This document shows positions 40,498 to 48,842 of a stretch of 64,000 nt of DNA, one piece after another. The stretch comes from Fibrobacter sp. (GTDB lineage Bacteria; Fibrobacterota; Fibrobacteria; Fibrobacterales; Fibrobacteraceae). The position numbers and the translations under genes were made by a program. The notes beneath the pieces are model-generated. The model had not been told where the DNA came from and ran no database searches. It saw only the letters and a program-made list of their open reading frames with translations. The first letter of the stretch is position 1. Every line of letters starts with the position of its first letter. The stretch lies in contig JAFVGH010000097.1 of assembly GCA_017475045.1 (NCBI GenBank), positions 62,001 to 126,000 on the forward strand. Reading direction: 5' to 3'.

Positions 40498-42325
40498 TTT
40501 CTTCTTCTTCGGCAGCCTTCTCGGCTTCGAGGCTCGGGATCTTGCACCCGTCCATGGTTTCGAATTTACCCTTGCGGACGGTGACGATCTTCGAGTTGGT
40601 GTTGACTCCGCGGCTGAACGTGATGTCGCCGTAGATGCCCTTGAACTTTGCCGTTTTGTTGATGGTGCCAGTCAGGTCGCCTGCATTCTTTGCAAAGGCC
40701 TGGAACACGATATTGGCGGCATCGTAGCTAAGTCCGCTCACCTTGTCTTCGCCGGGTTCTTCGCCCCATTTTTCCTGGAAGCTCTCGGCGAATTTCTTGT
40801 AGGAATCCGATTCGGAATTCATGTCCAGGGCGGGCACGCTGAAGAAGGAACTGTCGGCCAGTTTCTTGCCCTGGATCAGGAATTCGCGGCCGTACCAGCC
40901 CGATGTTCCGAGCCTAATGCCCGAAATCTTGTTGAAGGCCACCTGGCCCACCATAAGGCCAGCGTCGCCCGGATTGGTGGCCGGGATAAAGATGCCTGGG
41001 ATCTCGAAGGTGGAGTCTTGCATGTAGAACCGGCGTTCCTTGGGGCTGATGGCGTCAAGGTCGGAGGCTCCACGGGCGATGTTCCTGCGACGGTTCAGCT
41101 GCTTGAACCGTACGTCGCGCAGCAGGTCGAATTCCGTCTTGTAGTCGGGCCTGCCCTCTTCGTAGTTCCTGAAGGCGATGATGGTGCCGCCCCTGCGGTC
41201 CACCGCCTGGGTGAAGCTTTGGGACATGGAGGCGCCGTAGTCACCCAGGGGCGATAGGATGGCGAACTCACGAATGTTGAGGCACTTGGTGGCGAAGTCC
41301 GCAATGCTCTGGGCCAGGTTGTCCATGGTGATGTTCACCTGGAAGATGTTGGGGCCGAGCTTTGCGATACCGTCGTCGGTGGCGGTGGGGGTCAACATGG
41401 GGATGTTCTGGAAGTTACTTCCGAGCCAGGCGGCCACGGTAGCTGCCGGAGCACTCATGATGGGGCCCACGATGGCGATGATGCTGTCCTGGCTGATAGC
41501 CTGCTGGGTACGCATCAGAGCCGTGGCCGCGTCTGCGCGGGTGTCTGCGATGCGGATGTTCACCTTTCCCTTGATTTTGGATTGCTCGTGGGCGAGGAAT
41601 ACGCCCTGGACGGCGGCGTTGCCGAACACGGCGAAGTTTCCGGACAATGGCGCGAGCACCAGCAGGGTAGGCTTGCCCGAGCCGGCGTCCTTCATGGAGT
41701 CCAGGCCCTTCTGGGCGGTAGAGGTCAGGCTTTCGGCGTTGCCGCCGGCGATGACCTTCTTGTACCAGTAGCGGGCGGCACGGTAGCGGCCGGCATTCTG
41801 GCATTCACGACCAATCTGCAGCTGCATCCAGCCGATGACTTCCTTGTCTGCCGGGTACTTTTCCAGCAGGGACTGGAGCTGGTCTGCATTCAGCAGGTCG
41901 GCGGCCAGGGTCTTGATAAGGACTTCCTTGGTGTGGGTCCTGGCGGCCGGGTTCTGGGAATAGGCGAGAATCCGGAGCATGGCCTCGACGCCTTCGTAGA
42001 CGTTACCCTGTTCAATGGTAACGAGGGCTCGTGCCAGTTCCATGCGTTCCCGGTATTCCGAGGAAACGTGGTATTCCAGGAACTTGGAGGCAAGGCTCAG
42101 GGCTTCGTCACGCTTGTGTTCCCGCAGGTAGCATTCCGTGAGCATCACGGAAGCCTGGGCACCGGAGTGCTTCTTGAATTGTGACTTGGAGAGCTTTTGC
42201 AGCTCGGGGACTGCTTCTGCGCACTTGCCTTCCTTGATGAGGGCCTTGGCCTTGTCGATTTCGCCGTCGGCAAGGGCTATTGTGGAGAGCAGGAGTGTTA
42301 AGAGTAGGGGTAAGACTCGATTCAT
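40478..42325 (-). CDS. TPR + periplasmic-binding-fold protein (LivK/LpoA-like)
   Basis: 615 aa. A signal peptide ends near IALAD. Residues ~20-205 are TPR-like helices (AKALIKEGKCAEAVPELQKL). Residues ~215-600 are a branched-chain-amino-acid-type binding fold (LLVLAPLSGNFAVFGNAAVQG, IIAIVGPIMSAPA, FAILSPLGDYGASM). Helical repeats plus this fold are the layout of LpoA, the activator of penicillin-binding protein 1A, so a wall-synthesis role is as likely as transport. No permease genes nearby. The C-terminal tail is Lys/Glu-rich (EEEKKKAAK). Confidence 0.85.
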   Translation of the reverse strand: MNRVLPLLLTLLLSTIALADGEIDKAKALIKEGKCAEAVPELQKLSKSQFKKHSGAQASVMLTECYLREHKRDEALSLASKFLEYHVSSEYRERMELARALVTIEQGNVYEGVEAMLRILAYSQNPAARTHTKEVLIKTLAADLLNADQLQSLLEKYPADKEVIGWMQLQIGRECQNAGRYRAARYWYKKVIAGGNAESLTSTAQKGLDSMKDAGSGKPTLLVLAPLSGNFAVFGNAAVQGVFLAHEQSKIKGKVNIRIADTRADAATALMRTQQAISQDSIIAIVGPIMSAPAATVAAWLGSNFQNIPMLTPTATDDGIAKLGPNIFQVNITMDNLAQSIADFATKCLNIREFAILSPLGDYGASMSQSFTQAVDRRGGTIIAFRNYEEGRPDYKTEFDLLRDVRFKQLNRRRNIARGASDLDAISPKERRFYMQDSTFEIPGIFIPATNPGDAGLMVGQVAFNKISGIRLGTSGWYGREFLIQGKKLADSSFFSVPALDMNSESDSYKKFAESFQEKWGEEPGEDKVSGLSYDAANIVFQAFAKNAGDLTGTINKTAKFKGIYGDITFSRGVNTNSKIVTVRKGKFETMDGCKIPSLEAEKAAEEEEKKKAAK

Positions 42326-42337
42326 GATGGGGTTCGC

Positions 42338-42652
42338 CTAGTTTTCGGGGGCGGCTTGAACCACGTCGTGTTCTTTCTTGATTTGTTTCTGGAGGGATTC
42401 CGGGAGCTTGACCCAGTCGATGACATCCACGCCGAAGGGCAGTCCACTGTCGGCAAAGGCCTTTTCCACGGCGGTCATGGCCTCGAAGGAAAGGGGCTTG
42501 TCGGTAATGACTGCCAGTTCCAGTTGGGTGTCGGGGGTCAGGTCAACGCCCGTGACCCGGGCTCCGTATGCCCAGACCTCGAGACCCTCGAAATGAAGAC
42601 CCACGATACGCTGGACAGTTTCCAATTGATCGGTTTCTAAGCAAAGTGCCAT
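42338..42652 (-). CDS. Degenerate MNT-type nucleotidyltransferase-like protein
   Basis: 104 aa. The fold pattern is that of a minimal nucleotidyltransferase (MntA): VWAYGARVTGVDLTPDTQLELAVI corresponds to the GSRARG...SDIDLAV block. The GS pair is GA and the catalytic DxD is LEL, so catalysis is not expected. No HEPN partner gene adjoins it. It lies 12 bp upstream of the LpoA-like gene and is probably cotranscribed with it. Confidence 0.7.
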   Translation of the reverse strand: MALCLETDQLETVQRIVGLHFEGLEVWAYGARVTGVDLTPDTQLELAVITDKPLSFEAMTAVEKAFADSGLPFGVDVIDWVKLPESLQKQIKKEHDVVQAAPEN

Positions 42653-42922
42653 AGTGCCTCAAAATATAGCTAAAGCCATGGTCAGGTGGCCCCGGGATGG
42701 GGAAAAGTGCCCAAAAGCTCTAAAATTACTGCTCAAATGTATAAAAATGTACCGGGCTCTGTCGGGCCAGACTGTACACGTCGGCTCGGCTAGCAAACTT
42801 TCCCGATTTCGTAAGCCCCCTGGAAACTGTTTTTCGGCTGCAAAACCGTAGTTTTTAGGCTATCCGGCCCGCCCTGACCGTCGCAGCAAGTTCACAGCAG
42901 TACGGACTGGCCCGACAGAGCC
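42653..42922. mobile_element. Intergenic region with MITE-like 168-bp inverted-repeat element
   Basis: Arms of 23 nt at 42755-42777 and 42900-42922 (21 of 23 matches, beginning GGCTCTGTCGGGCCAG) enclose ~122 bp with no gene. No target-site duplication is obvious. The right arm ends at the upstream edge of an open frame lacking a start codon. The 100 bp before 42755 show nothing else. Confidence 0.5.
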
Positions 42923-43333
42923 GATTGCAAAAGTGATAATCTTGGCAAATTTAACGAGACATCAAAGATAGAGTCTGCAGATGGTACGGTCTATAAGATG
43001 GTCGCCTATATGGAAGATTCCAATAAGGGTGATTTCGATGCTTGTGTCGGGAAGATACTAGAGGGATTGGCCAAAGGTAACGGCAACGAATCTGGTGGAG
43101 ACGACTATTATTGCAGCGAGTACTCATCTTCCTATTATGATTGCGTGAATACGTTCGCAGATTATGGTGATTCATACGTTGAAGAATATTGCGGCGTTTA
43201 TAGGTCCTATATGGACGAATATTGTGTAGGTAGCCTCACAAAGACTGCAGCTTCTACAAACAAACTCTCTAAGCGAAAGTTCAAGCAGCTCCAGAGGGCT
43301 CATATCAATGGCTTGGAAACCCTTCTAAAGTAA
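42923..43333 (+). pseudogene. 5'-truncated gene remnant, Cys/Tyr-rich protein
   Basis: The frame is open from 42879 with no start codon until ATG 42998. Codons just before the ATG read as ordinary protein (KFNETSKIESADGTVYK), so the true N-terminus seems lost to the inverted-repeat element. The 111 residues after the ATG have paired Cys and many Tyr (DDYYCSEYSSSYYDCV, VEEYCGVYRSYMDEYC), suggesting an exported disulfide-bonded protein. Function unknown. If translated, it would be from 42998. Confidence 0.55.
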
Positions 43334-43334
43334 C

Positions 43335-44654
43335 TTAATTCTTGACGCATCGTACTGACATGGCAAGATTCTTGGCTGAATACTTCAAATAGGCCGAATT
43401 GTAGTCGATGTCTATGTTCATGTAATATGCGTTGTCACTGTCGGATTTTACAGATGTCCAGAAGAAAGCGCCAAAGCCGCCCTCACGAAAATATCCGTTT
43501 TCGTAAAAACCGGCAGGAAGAGCAGTGAATTTATAAGGGTCGGTTCCGTTAATTATGCTGTTTGTCCACCCGTTCTTAGACCTGAGATTTTTTCCGGCTT
43601 TGTCAACACCACCTGCAGACTTGAATAAATTTTCCCAGTCGGTCTTATTGGGAAGGCGCCATCCGTCATCGCAAATGCCCTTTACAGGATATTTTACCGA
43701 GCAATCTTTCTTATAACCGCATTTTGTGTTTACAGAATCCATTGCCGCACCCCATGTATAGTAGCGGCCATACGTAGTACAGTTGTTGTCCCTGCAATAA
43801 TTACCATAGGTGCGTCCTTTCACCTTGTATTCATAATTCAAGTTCTGTGCCATCCAGGTCTGTGAACCAATAACCACAATTTTATACAATTTTCCATCGC
43901 GAGAATCTTTCATATAGCCGTCAGGGATAGACTCGCTGGAACTGCTTTCTACGCTAGAAGAACTTAAGTTTTCGCTAGAGCTACTCTCCACGCTAGAAGA
44001 ACTGGAGCTCTCGTTTGCGGAGCTTTCTACACTAGAGGAACTATTTCCTTCACCGGCTCCGCTCTCCACGCTGGAAGAGCTGTTCCCTTCGCCGGCTCCG
44101 CTCTCCACGCTGGAGGAACTGTTCCCTTCGCCGGCTCCGCTCTCCACGCTGGAAGAGCTGTTCCCTTCGCCGGCTCCGCTCTCCACGCTGGAAGAGCTGT
44201 TCCCTTCGCCGGCCCCGCTCTCCACGCTGGAAGAGCTGTTCCCTTCGCCAGCCCCGCCTTCTCCGCTGGAAGAAGCTGTGCTTTCGCTAGGACTGGTTCC
44301 CGCGTTGTTAGATTCGGATGAAGGACTGGATTGTTTCCCATCGCCTGTAACGGTACTTGAAGAGGTGTTTGCAACGATACTGGCGAAATCGAGGTCTTCT
44401 ACATTGATACCTTCAGTAATCTGTTTCACAATTGCAGAGTCCGTTACTATGACCCACTCATCCTTAAGGCAGGCGTAGTAGGTGTTTTTCACCAGGGCGA
44501 TTTCCATTTGGCAAGAGTTCGGTAGGCTAGACTCGCTTTTGTAATTGGGAATTGCATCTGGACTGGAACTCAATTTATCGTCACCGCAGGCCGTGAAAAA
44601 GAGCGTGGCGGCGCTTATGGTTACAAAGAATTTTTTGCAGGTATTTAAAAGCAT
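43335..44654 (-). CDS. Lipoprotein with Ser-rich tandem repeats and Fibrobacter major paralogous domain
   Basis: 439 aa from ATG 44654, chosen because it leads straight into a lipoprotein signal (lipobox LFFTACGD); 22 further upstream codons are unlikely coding. Residues ~130-240 are tandem 13-residue units VESGAGEGNSSSS (five exact copies plus variants), encoded by 39-bp repeats. The C-terminal ~190 residues are a Fib_succ_major (TIGR02145) domain: GKLYKIVVIGSQTWMAQNLN, GICDDGWRLPNKTDWENLF, LPAGFYENGYFR and the closing SVRCVKN. Such proteins are abundant on the Fibrobacter surface; their function is not settled. Confidence 0.92.
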   Translation of the reverse strand: MLLNTCKKFFVTISAATLFFTACGDDKLSSSPDAIPNYKSESSLPNSCQMEIALVKNTYYACLKDEWVIVTDSAIVKQITEGINVEDLDFASIVANTSSSTVTGDGKQSSPSSESNNAGTSPSESTASSSGEGGAGEGNSSSSVESGAGEGNSSSSVESGAGEGNSSSSVESGAGEGNSSSSVESGAGEGNSSSSVESGAGEGNSSSSVESSANESSSSSSVESSSSENLSSSSVESSSSESIPDGYMKDSRDGKLYKIVVIGSQTWMAQNLNYEYKVKGRTYGNYCRDNNCTTYGRYYTWGAAMDSVNTKCGYKKDCSVKYPVKGICDDGWRLPNKTDWENLFKSAGGVDKAGKNLRSKNGWTNSIINGTDPYKFTALPAGFYENGYFREGGFGAFFWTSVKSDSDNAYYMNIDIDYNSAYLKYSAKNLAMSVRCVKN

Positions 44655-44799
44655 GTTTTTTAAGAGGTTTCTTTCGCAAAAATAAAAATTTAGGGCCGAT
44701 AACCCGCCCAAAATAGGCAAAATTGTGCTTCTGCCGCCATAATTTGGCCTATATCACGGGAGATTTGTGTTATAGGAAAAAAGAATATATATTACTGAT

Positions 44800-46590
44800 A
44801 TGAAATATTTGAATAGTCTTTCAGTTATGGCAGCCCTGGCTGCTGGTGCATTCCTCCTTAACGGTTGCGGTGGCGGCGGTGGTGGCTCCGCCGGAGTTGA
44901 CGAAGGGGCTTTGCGGGGTTACCTGGAGTCCGAGGAGATGCAAAGTGACCTGGAAAACCTGGCCGAGTTTGCGTACTATGCCGAATATGTTCAAGTGGCC
45001 CCTATTGCCTTTATGGGTTCGGACAAGGGCTTGTTTACCGATAATGTGGACAAGGACGAAGCTGAAGAATATGCCAAAGTGATGTCTAGGATGCTTTCGA
45101 AGGCCGATGAATATGAGGCCGCATGGGCGCGTATTGACAGCATGCAGGCCTTGGTGACGGAAACACCAAACTCTCTACAGAAAAATGAGGTGGGCCTTAT
45201 GTATGCCTTTAGGGACTTTTGGCGCTCCTTGAGAGGCTGCGGCAAGGCAACCCGCGAGAAGGCCATGGCGGTTGCTGGGGAACTGGACAAAGATCAACTG
45301 AAAACCCTTTTCAATGGCCTTGATCAAAATCAGAAAAAGGGAGAGACGGATTATTTGACTTGGTGGAAGAATTTCAATAACGGTGACTATGACGATGTAT
45401 CGCTCCAGATATACAACAGGATGTATTATAACACCGAAACTTCCTTTGCTGACGAGGCGGAATTTATCAACAAGACTGTTGCGAATACCGGTGCGGAAAT
45501 ATCCAAGAAGGCGGCCGCCTTCGAGGTGGAAATTCTGAAGGCCATTTTGCCGGACGCATCTACGGACTTTATGGATAACGTGGAGACGGTTGAGAAGGTA
45601 GAGAAGCTAGTCAAGAATGCCAAGGATATGACCGCTGAGGAAATAGCGGATAATGCTGCAAGTATTTTTGTAGACGGCTATGACGATGTAAAAAAGGTGT
45701 CGGAAATGGCTGGAGAAGACGTTGAAGCTATTTCTAACGTGACCAAGAAGGTTATAGACAAGGTGACGGCCCCTTCTAAAGATGTTTCTGTGGTGACTTT
45801 TACCGATGTCGGCGGGTCCTCCCTGGGGGGGACCAAGATCGCCATCGCCATTGCGGCAAAAAGCGCCAAGGTAACCATTGCCTTGGGAGAAAACGAAGAT
45901 GGCGATCACCAGATTGTTCTTAGGGAAGAAGGTGAACACCTGGTGTCGTTCTTGACGGAATTGGGAGAGAAGTTTACCCAGAAAATCGATGTGGTGGCCG
46001 GAGAAATCTACAAGCTGATGGGTGAGATGAACGAAAAGGCCATCAGGGATTCCATTGCGGCGGCAAGCTCTGCTTCAGGTTTCACGAAGAGTTCCGCATC
46101 GACAGATCCACAGAGTTCCGCAGGTAATCCGTTTGCAAAATCGTCCTCGTCGGCAGAGGTGAACAAGGATTCCAAAAGTGTTGTGGGGAAATGGGTATCT
46201 ACCAAGGAAACCATGGCCCACAACATTACAGACTATGACGAATGCTATGCCATGTGGGGTCCCAGTGAAGGAATGGAGGACATGTCCGGAGAGGAATGCT
46301 CCAGTCATGAATACGACGTCAACTACACTTTGGGCCAGACCGTGATATTCTATTCCGATGGGAGCGCAGACCACCTAGATGCCAACGGCAAGGCGGATGC
46401 GTCGTACGACTACACGTTCGACAAATCTACGGGGACGCTCACTTATTCCTATGGCGGTGAAACCTATACCGCTTTTGTTTCTGCGGATGGGACCACCATG
46501 ACCATGCAGACGGTAACGGATATCCACTACGGGGAAATTATCCACAAGATAATATTGGAAAAAGTGTCGGGCGACGTGGAAGACGAATAG
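44800..46590 (+). CDS. Large lipoprotein with C-terminal lipocalin-like domain
   Basis: 596 aa. Lipobox LLNGCGGG, then a Gly stretch. Residues ~40-430 are mostly helical and acidic, unrecognised. A short Ser-rich linker (~425-460) leads to a ~130-aa beta domain (VVGKWVSTKET, TVIFYSDGSADHLDANGKA, YDYTFDKSTGTLTYSYGGE) that resembles lipocalin-like modules. A TATATT lies only 8-13 bp before the ATG, so the mRNA leader may be very short. Function unknown. Confidence 0.78.
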   Translation: MKYLNSLSVMAALAAGAFLLNGCGGGGGGSAGVDEGALRGYLESEEMQSDLENLAEFAYYAEYVQVAPIAFMGSDKGLFTDNVDKDEAEEYAKVMSRMLSKADEYEAAWARIDSMQALVTETPNSLQKNEVGLMYAFRDFWRSLRGCGKATREKAMAVAGELDKDQLKTLFNGLDQNQKKGETDYLTWWKNFNNGDYDDVSLQIYNRMYYNTETSFADEAEFINKTVANTGAEISKKAAAFEVEILKAILPDASTDFMDNVETVEKVEKLVKNAKDMTAEEIADNAASIFVDGYDDVKKVSEMAGEDVEAISNVTKKVIDKVTAPSKDVSVVTFTDVGGSSLGGTKIAIAIAAKSAKVTIALGENEDGDHQIVLREEGEHLVSFLTELGEKFTQKIDVVAGEIYKLMGEMNEKAIRDSIAAASSASGFTKSSASTDPQSSAGNPFAKSSSSAEVNKDSKSVVGKWVSTKETMAHNITDYDECYAMWGPSEGMEDMSGEECSSHEYDVNYTLGQTVIFYSDGSADHLDANGKADASYDYTFDKSTGTLTYSYGGETYTAFVSADGTTMTMQTVTDIHYGEIIHKIILEKVSGDVEDE

Positions 46591-46603
46591 CCGCCGGTAG
46601 ATT

Positions 46604-47233
46604 TTACAGCCGTTCCTTGACAAGCTTATACAGGTCTGCAAAGACCTGTTCTTTTTCGCGGTCGGCGTCGATGGCGGCGACGCATTCCGGGTAGTCGTGG
46701 GCCGCGGCAAGGTAGCCCTTGCGCACCCGTTCGAAAAAGTCCGCCTTCTCCTGCTCCAGTCGATCGGGTGCTTCGCCCCGCCTTGCGGTGCGAGCGCGGC
46801 CCCGCTCCACGCTTATGTCCAGCACTACCGTCAGTTCCGGGAAGCAGTCGTCGCAGGTCAGTTCCGTCAGGCGCTGGACCTGTTCGGCCCCGAGGCCCCG
46901 GGCGTAACCCTGGTAGGCGAATGTGCTCCAGGCGAACCGGTCGGCAATGACGACCTTGCCTGCGTCCAGGGCGGGCTGGATGATTTCGGCGATGACTTGG
47001 GCGCGGGCGGCGTTGTACAGGAGCAGTTCCGTCTTGTCGGCCATGACTCCCTTGAAACTCGGGTCCAGCAGGATCTCCCGGATGCGTTCCGAAATCTTTG
47101 CACCACCAGGTTCACGGAGCTTCACGACAGAGTAGCCCTCTTTTTCGAGAGCTTCGATGAGCATGTCTATCTGGGTGGATTTGCCCGACCCGTCGATTCC
47201 TTCCAGGCTAAAAAAGCGCTTTGCCGTTTTCAT
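46604..47233 (-). CDS. tmk: Thymidylate kinase
   Basis: 209 aa from ATG 47233; the frame extends 58 codons upstream but that part covers a terminator and has no family similarity. P-loop GIDGSGKSTQ, the DRF motif in IADRFAWSTFAYQGYARG and the LID-region RRGEAPDRLEQE are present. It phosphorylates dTMP to dTDP for DNA synthesis. Confidence 0.96.
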   Translation of the reverse strand: MKTAKRFFSLEGIDGSGKSTQIDMLIEALEKEGYSVVKLREPGGAKISERIREILLDPSFKGVMADKTELLLYNAARAQVIAEIIQPALDAGKVVIADRFAWSTFAYQGYARGLGAEQVQRLTELTCDDCFPELTVVLDISVERGRARTARRGEAPDRLEQEKADFFERVRKGYLAAAHDYPECVAAIDADREKEQVFADLYKLVKERL

Positions 47234-47245
47234 GCCGGTAAATAT

Positions 47246-47271
47246 GCAAAAAAAAGCGCCCGTTGTGGGCG
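47246..47271 (-). terminator. Rho-independent terminator of the repeat-peptide gene
   Basis: On the minus strand GCGCCC-acaa-CGGGCGC-like stem is followed by a run of T. It separates the secreted repeat protein from tmk. Confidence 0.82.
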
Positions 47272-47303
47272 CATGATCCTGACGAGGACCCTTTATCGAA
47301 ATT

Positions 47304-47663
47304 TTATAACACGCGACGCGGATTGGGACCCCAGTCATCATCGCCCCTGTGGTTCCACTGGTTTGCGCCTTGGTCCAAGGCAAGCTTGAAACCGCCCTTA
47401 GGCACAAAATGATTCCATTCGTTTGCGCCTTGGTCTAGGGCGACACTGAAGCCGCCCCTAGGAATAAAATGATTCCATTCGTTGGCGCCCTGGTCCAGAG
47501 CGATGCTTCCGCCCCGGAAGATGAAATTGTCAACATCCTGCTCCAAAGCAACGTTCTTGGAGGGATCGCCATCGGTAGCGTATATGATGGGGATGGCGTT
47601 TGCAACTCCGCCAAAACCTGCGATGCTAGCGACAAAAATGAATGATGCGATTGCGTGTTTCAT
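47304..47663 (-). CDS. Small secreted protein with three ~20-residue repeats
   Basis: 119 aa. Signal peptide ends near VANA. The mature chain contains three near-identical units, each with ALDQGANEWNH or ALDQGANQWNH preceded by GGF/GGS and followed by FIPR or FVPK. The repeats are also visible in the DNA (period ~60 bp, 47355-47500). A fourth, weaker unit (VALEQDVDNFIFR) precedes them. I recognise no family. AAAGGAG lies upstream of the ATG and a dedicated terminator follows, so it is a real independent gene. Confidence 0.82.
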   Translation of the reverse strand: MKHAIASFIFVASIAGFGGVANAIPIIYATDGDPSKNVALEQDVDNFIFRGGSIALDQGANEWNHFIPRGGFSVALDQGANEWNHFVPKGGFKLALDQGANQWNHRGDDDWGPNPRRVL

Positions 47664-48024
47664 GATAAACTCCTTTGTGTTTTGAATTCCTTGTTTCTTA
47701 TGTCCATAATATACCTTCCGAAATTCATAAAGTCAAATACATAATTTCTTTGTTTTTGATAACAAATATTGATGAATGCTGGCGAAAGGCTTGAAATTAT
47801 GGCTGAGGAGTGACAGATGTGTGGTGATAGTATAAAAAAGAGATTCCGGGTCAAGCCCGGAATGACAACGGTGAGCAACAAAGCCCCTAGTATTAACTAG
47901 GGGTGGTTGCGAGAGAATCCGCATGCTGGAGAATCTATTCTAGGTTTTAGCGGATTCGGTCATTAAAAGATGGCGGCTCGGAGGCCGCCATGACATTCTT
48001 GGAAGTGCGAACGATTATTTACTG
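47664..48024. other. Repeat-rich intergenic region
   Basis: 361 bp with no gene. It contains the hairpin ATTCCGGG-tcaag-CCCGGAAT (47843-47863), a full copy of the dispersed 91-bp element, and GGCGGC-tcggag-GCCGCC followed by ATGACATTC (47972-47997). These look like intergenic palindromic repeats rather than terminators, because T-runs are missing. Confidence 0.6.
47871..47961 (-). repeat. Dispersed ~91-bp structured element, copy C
   Basis: Minus orientation. Read on that strand it starts GACCG and ends GCTCAC. Stem 1 is GAATCCGC with GCGGATTC (8 bp, perfect). Hairpin 2 is CCCCTAGT-taat-ACTAGGGG enclosed by GCAAC/GTTGC. It matches copy B in TCGCAACC and TTGTTGCTCAC, while both stems differ in sequence. 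Confidence 0.8.
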
Positions 48025-48780
48025 CTACGCGTTCTTTACGCAGCGTACGGACAAGGCATCGGAGCGGTAGACCCCTTCGATGTCCACGGAATTGTTGGTG
48101 ATGCTCAGGCGGTAGGCATTGGACTTGCCGTATTCATCCTTGCACCAGAAGCGGGCGCGCTTGCCGAAACGGCAGAAAGCGCCGTTGTCGAAGCGGTAGC
48201 CGGCGGGCAGGGCGAAGAACCCGAAGGAATCCTCGCCGGGATTGCCCCAGAAGCACTCGCTGCGCAGTTCGTCGCCGTTGGAATTCTTGGGCAGGTTCTC
48301 CAGGAGCTGTTCCCATTCCTTGTAGCTGGGGATATGCCAGCCATCGGGTGCGATTCCCTGGTAGTTGTCCTGACGGATGTTGTGGTACATTTCCATGTCC
48401 TTGGCGGGGGACTGCTCGCTGAAATCGGCAGGGATGCCGAGAGCCGCTGTCCAGGTGTAGAGACGGCCGTATTTTGCGATATTCATCTCGTCGTTACCCG
48501 GGGCATAGCTTTCTTCTGTCTTGAAACGCAGGTTGTCCACCATCCAAATCTGGTTGCCGATTTTCACTGTGCGGTAAGTTTCACCGTCGCGGGCATCGGT
48601 GAATGTTTCGTAGTTGAACTTCTTTGTATTCAGGGCCACGCATTCTTCGTAAGATATCAGATTTTCCTTTTCGGAAGCTTCTTTCTTGGTAGCCTTGGTG
48701 ACGGTAGCGCCGATACGGAAGGCTGCCACGATGACGACAATGAGGGCAATGACGTTGAATACGATAAAGGATGTTTCCAT
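48025..48780 (-). CDS. Membrane-anchored Fibrobacter major paralogous domain protein
   Basis: 251 aa. One N-terminal membrane helix (~5-25) instead of a lipoprotein signal, a short Lys/Glu linker, then a Fib_succ_major domain (~60-250): FTDARDGETYRTVKIGNQIW, APDGWHIPSYKEWEQLLENL, LPAGYRFDNGAFCRFGK and SVRCVKNA. It lacks the Ser-rich linker of its paralogue at 43335-44654. Function unsettled. Confidence 0.9.
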   Translation of the reverse strand: METSFIVFNVIALIVVIVAAFRIGATVTKATKKEASEKENLISYEECVALNTKKFNYETFTDARDGETYRTVKIGNQIWMVDNLRFKTEESYAPGNDEMNIAKYGRLYTWTAALGIPADFSEQSPAKDMEMYHNIRQDNYQGIAPDGWHIPSYKEWEQLLENLPKNSNGDELRSECFWGNPGEDSFGFFALPAGYRFDNGAFCRFGKRARFWCKDEYGKSNAYRLSITNNSVDIEGVYRSDALSVRCVKNA

Positions 48781-48842
48781 AGTGTTTCCTTTTTAAGAAA
48801 GCTAACGCAAATTTAGTAATTGTAGGGCTCGGGGCCAAGCCC

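Noticed and set aside
42654..42851. 65-codon plus-strand frame
   Set aside because: Covers the inverted-repeat element, has no ribosome site and no recognisable protein features.
44056..44280. Possible CRISPR array (regular ~39-bp repeats)
   Set aside because: Repeats are contiguous with no unique spacers and are translated in frame as VESGAGEGNSSSS.
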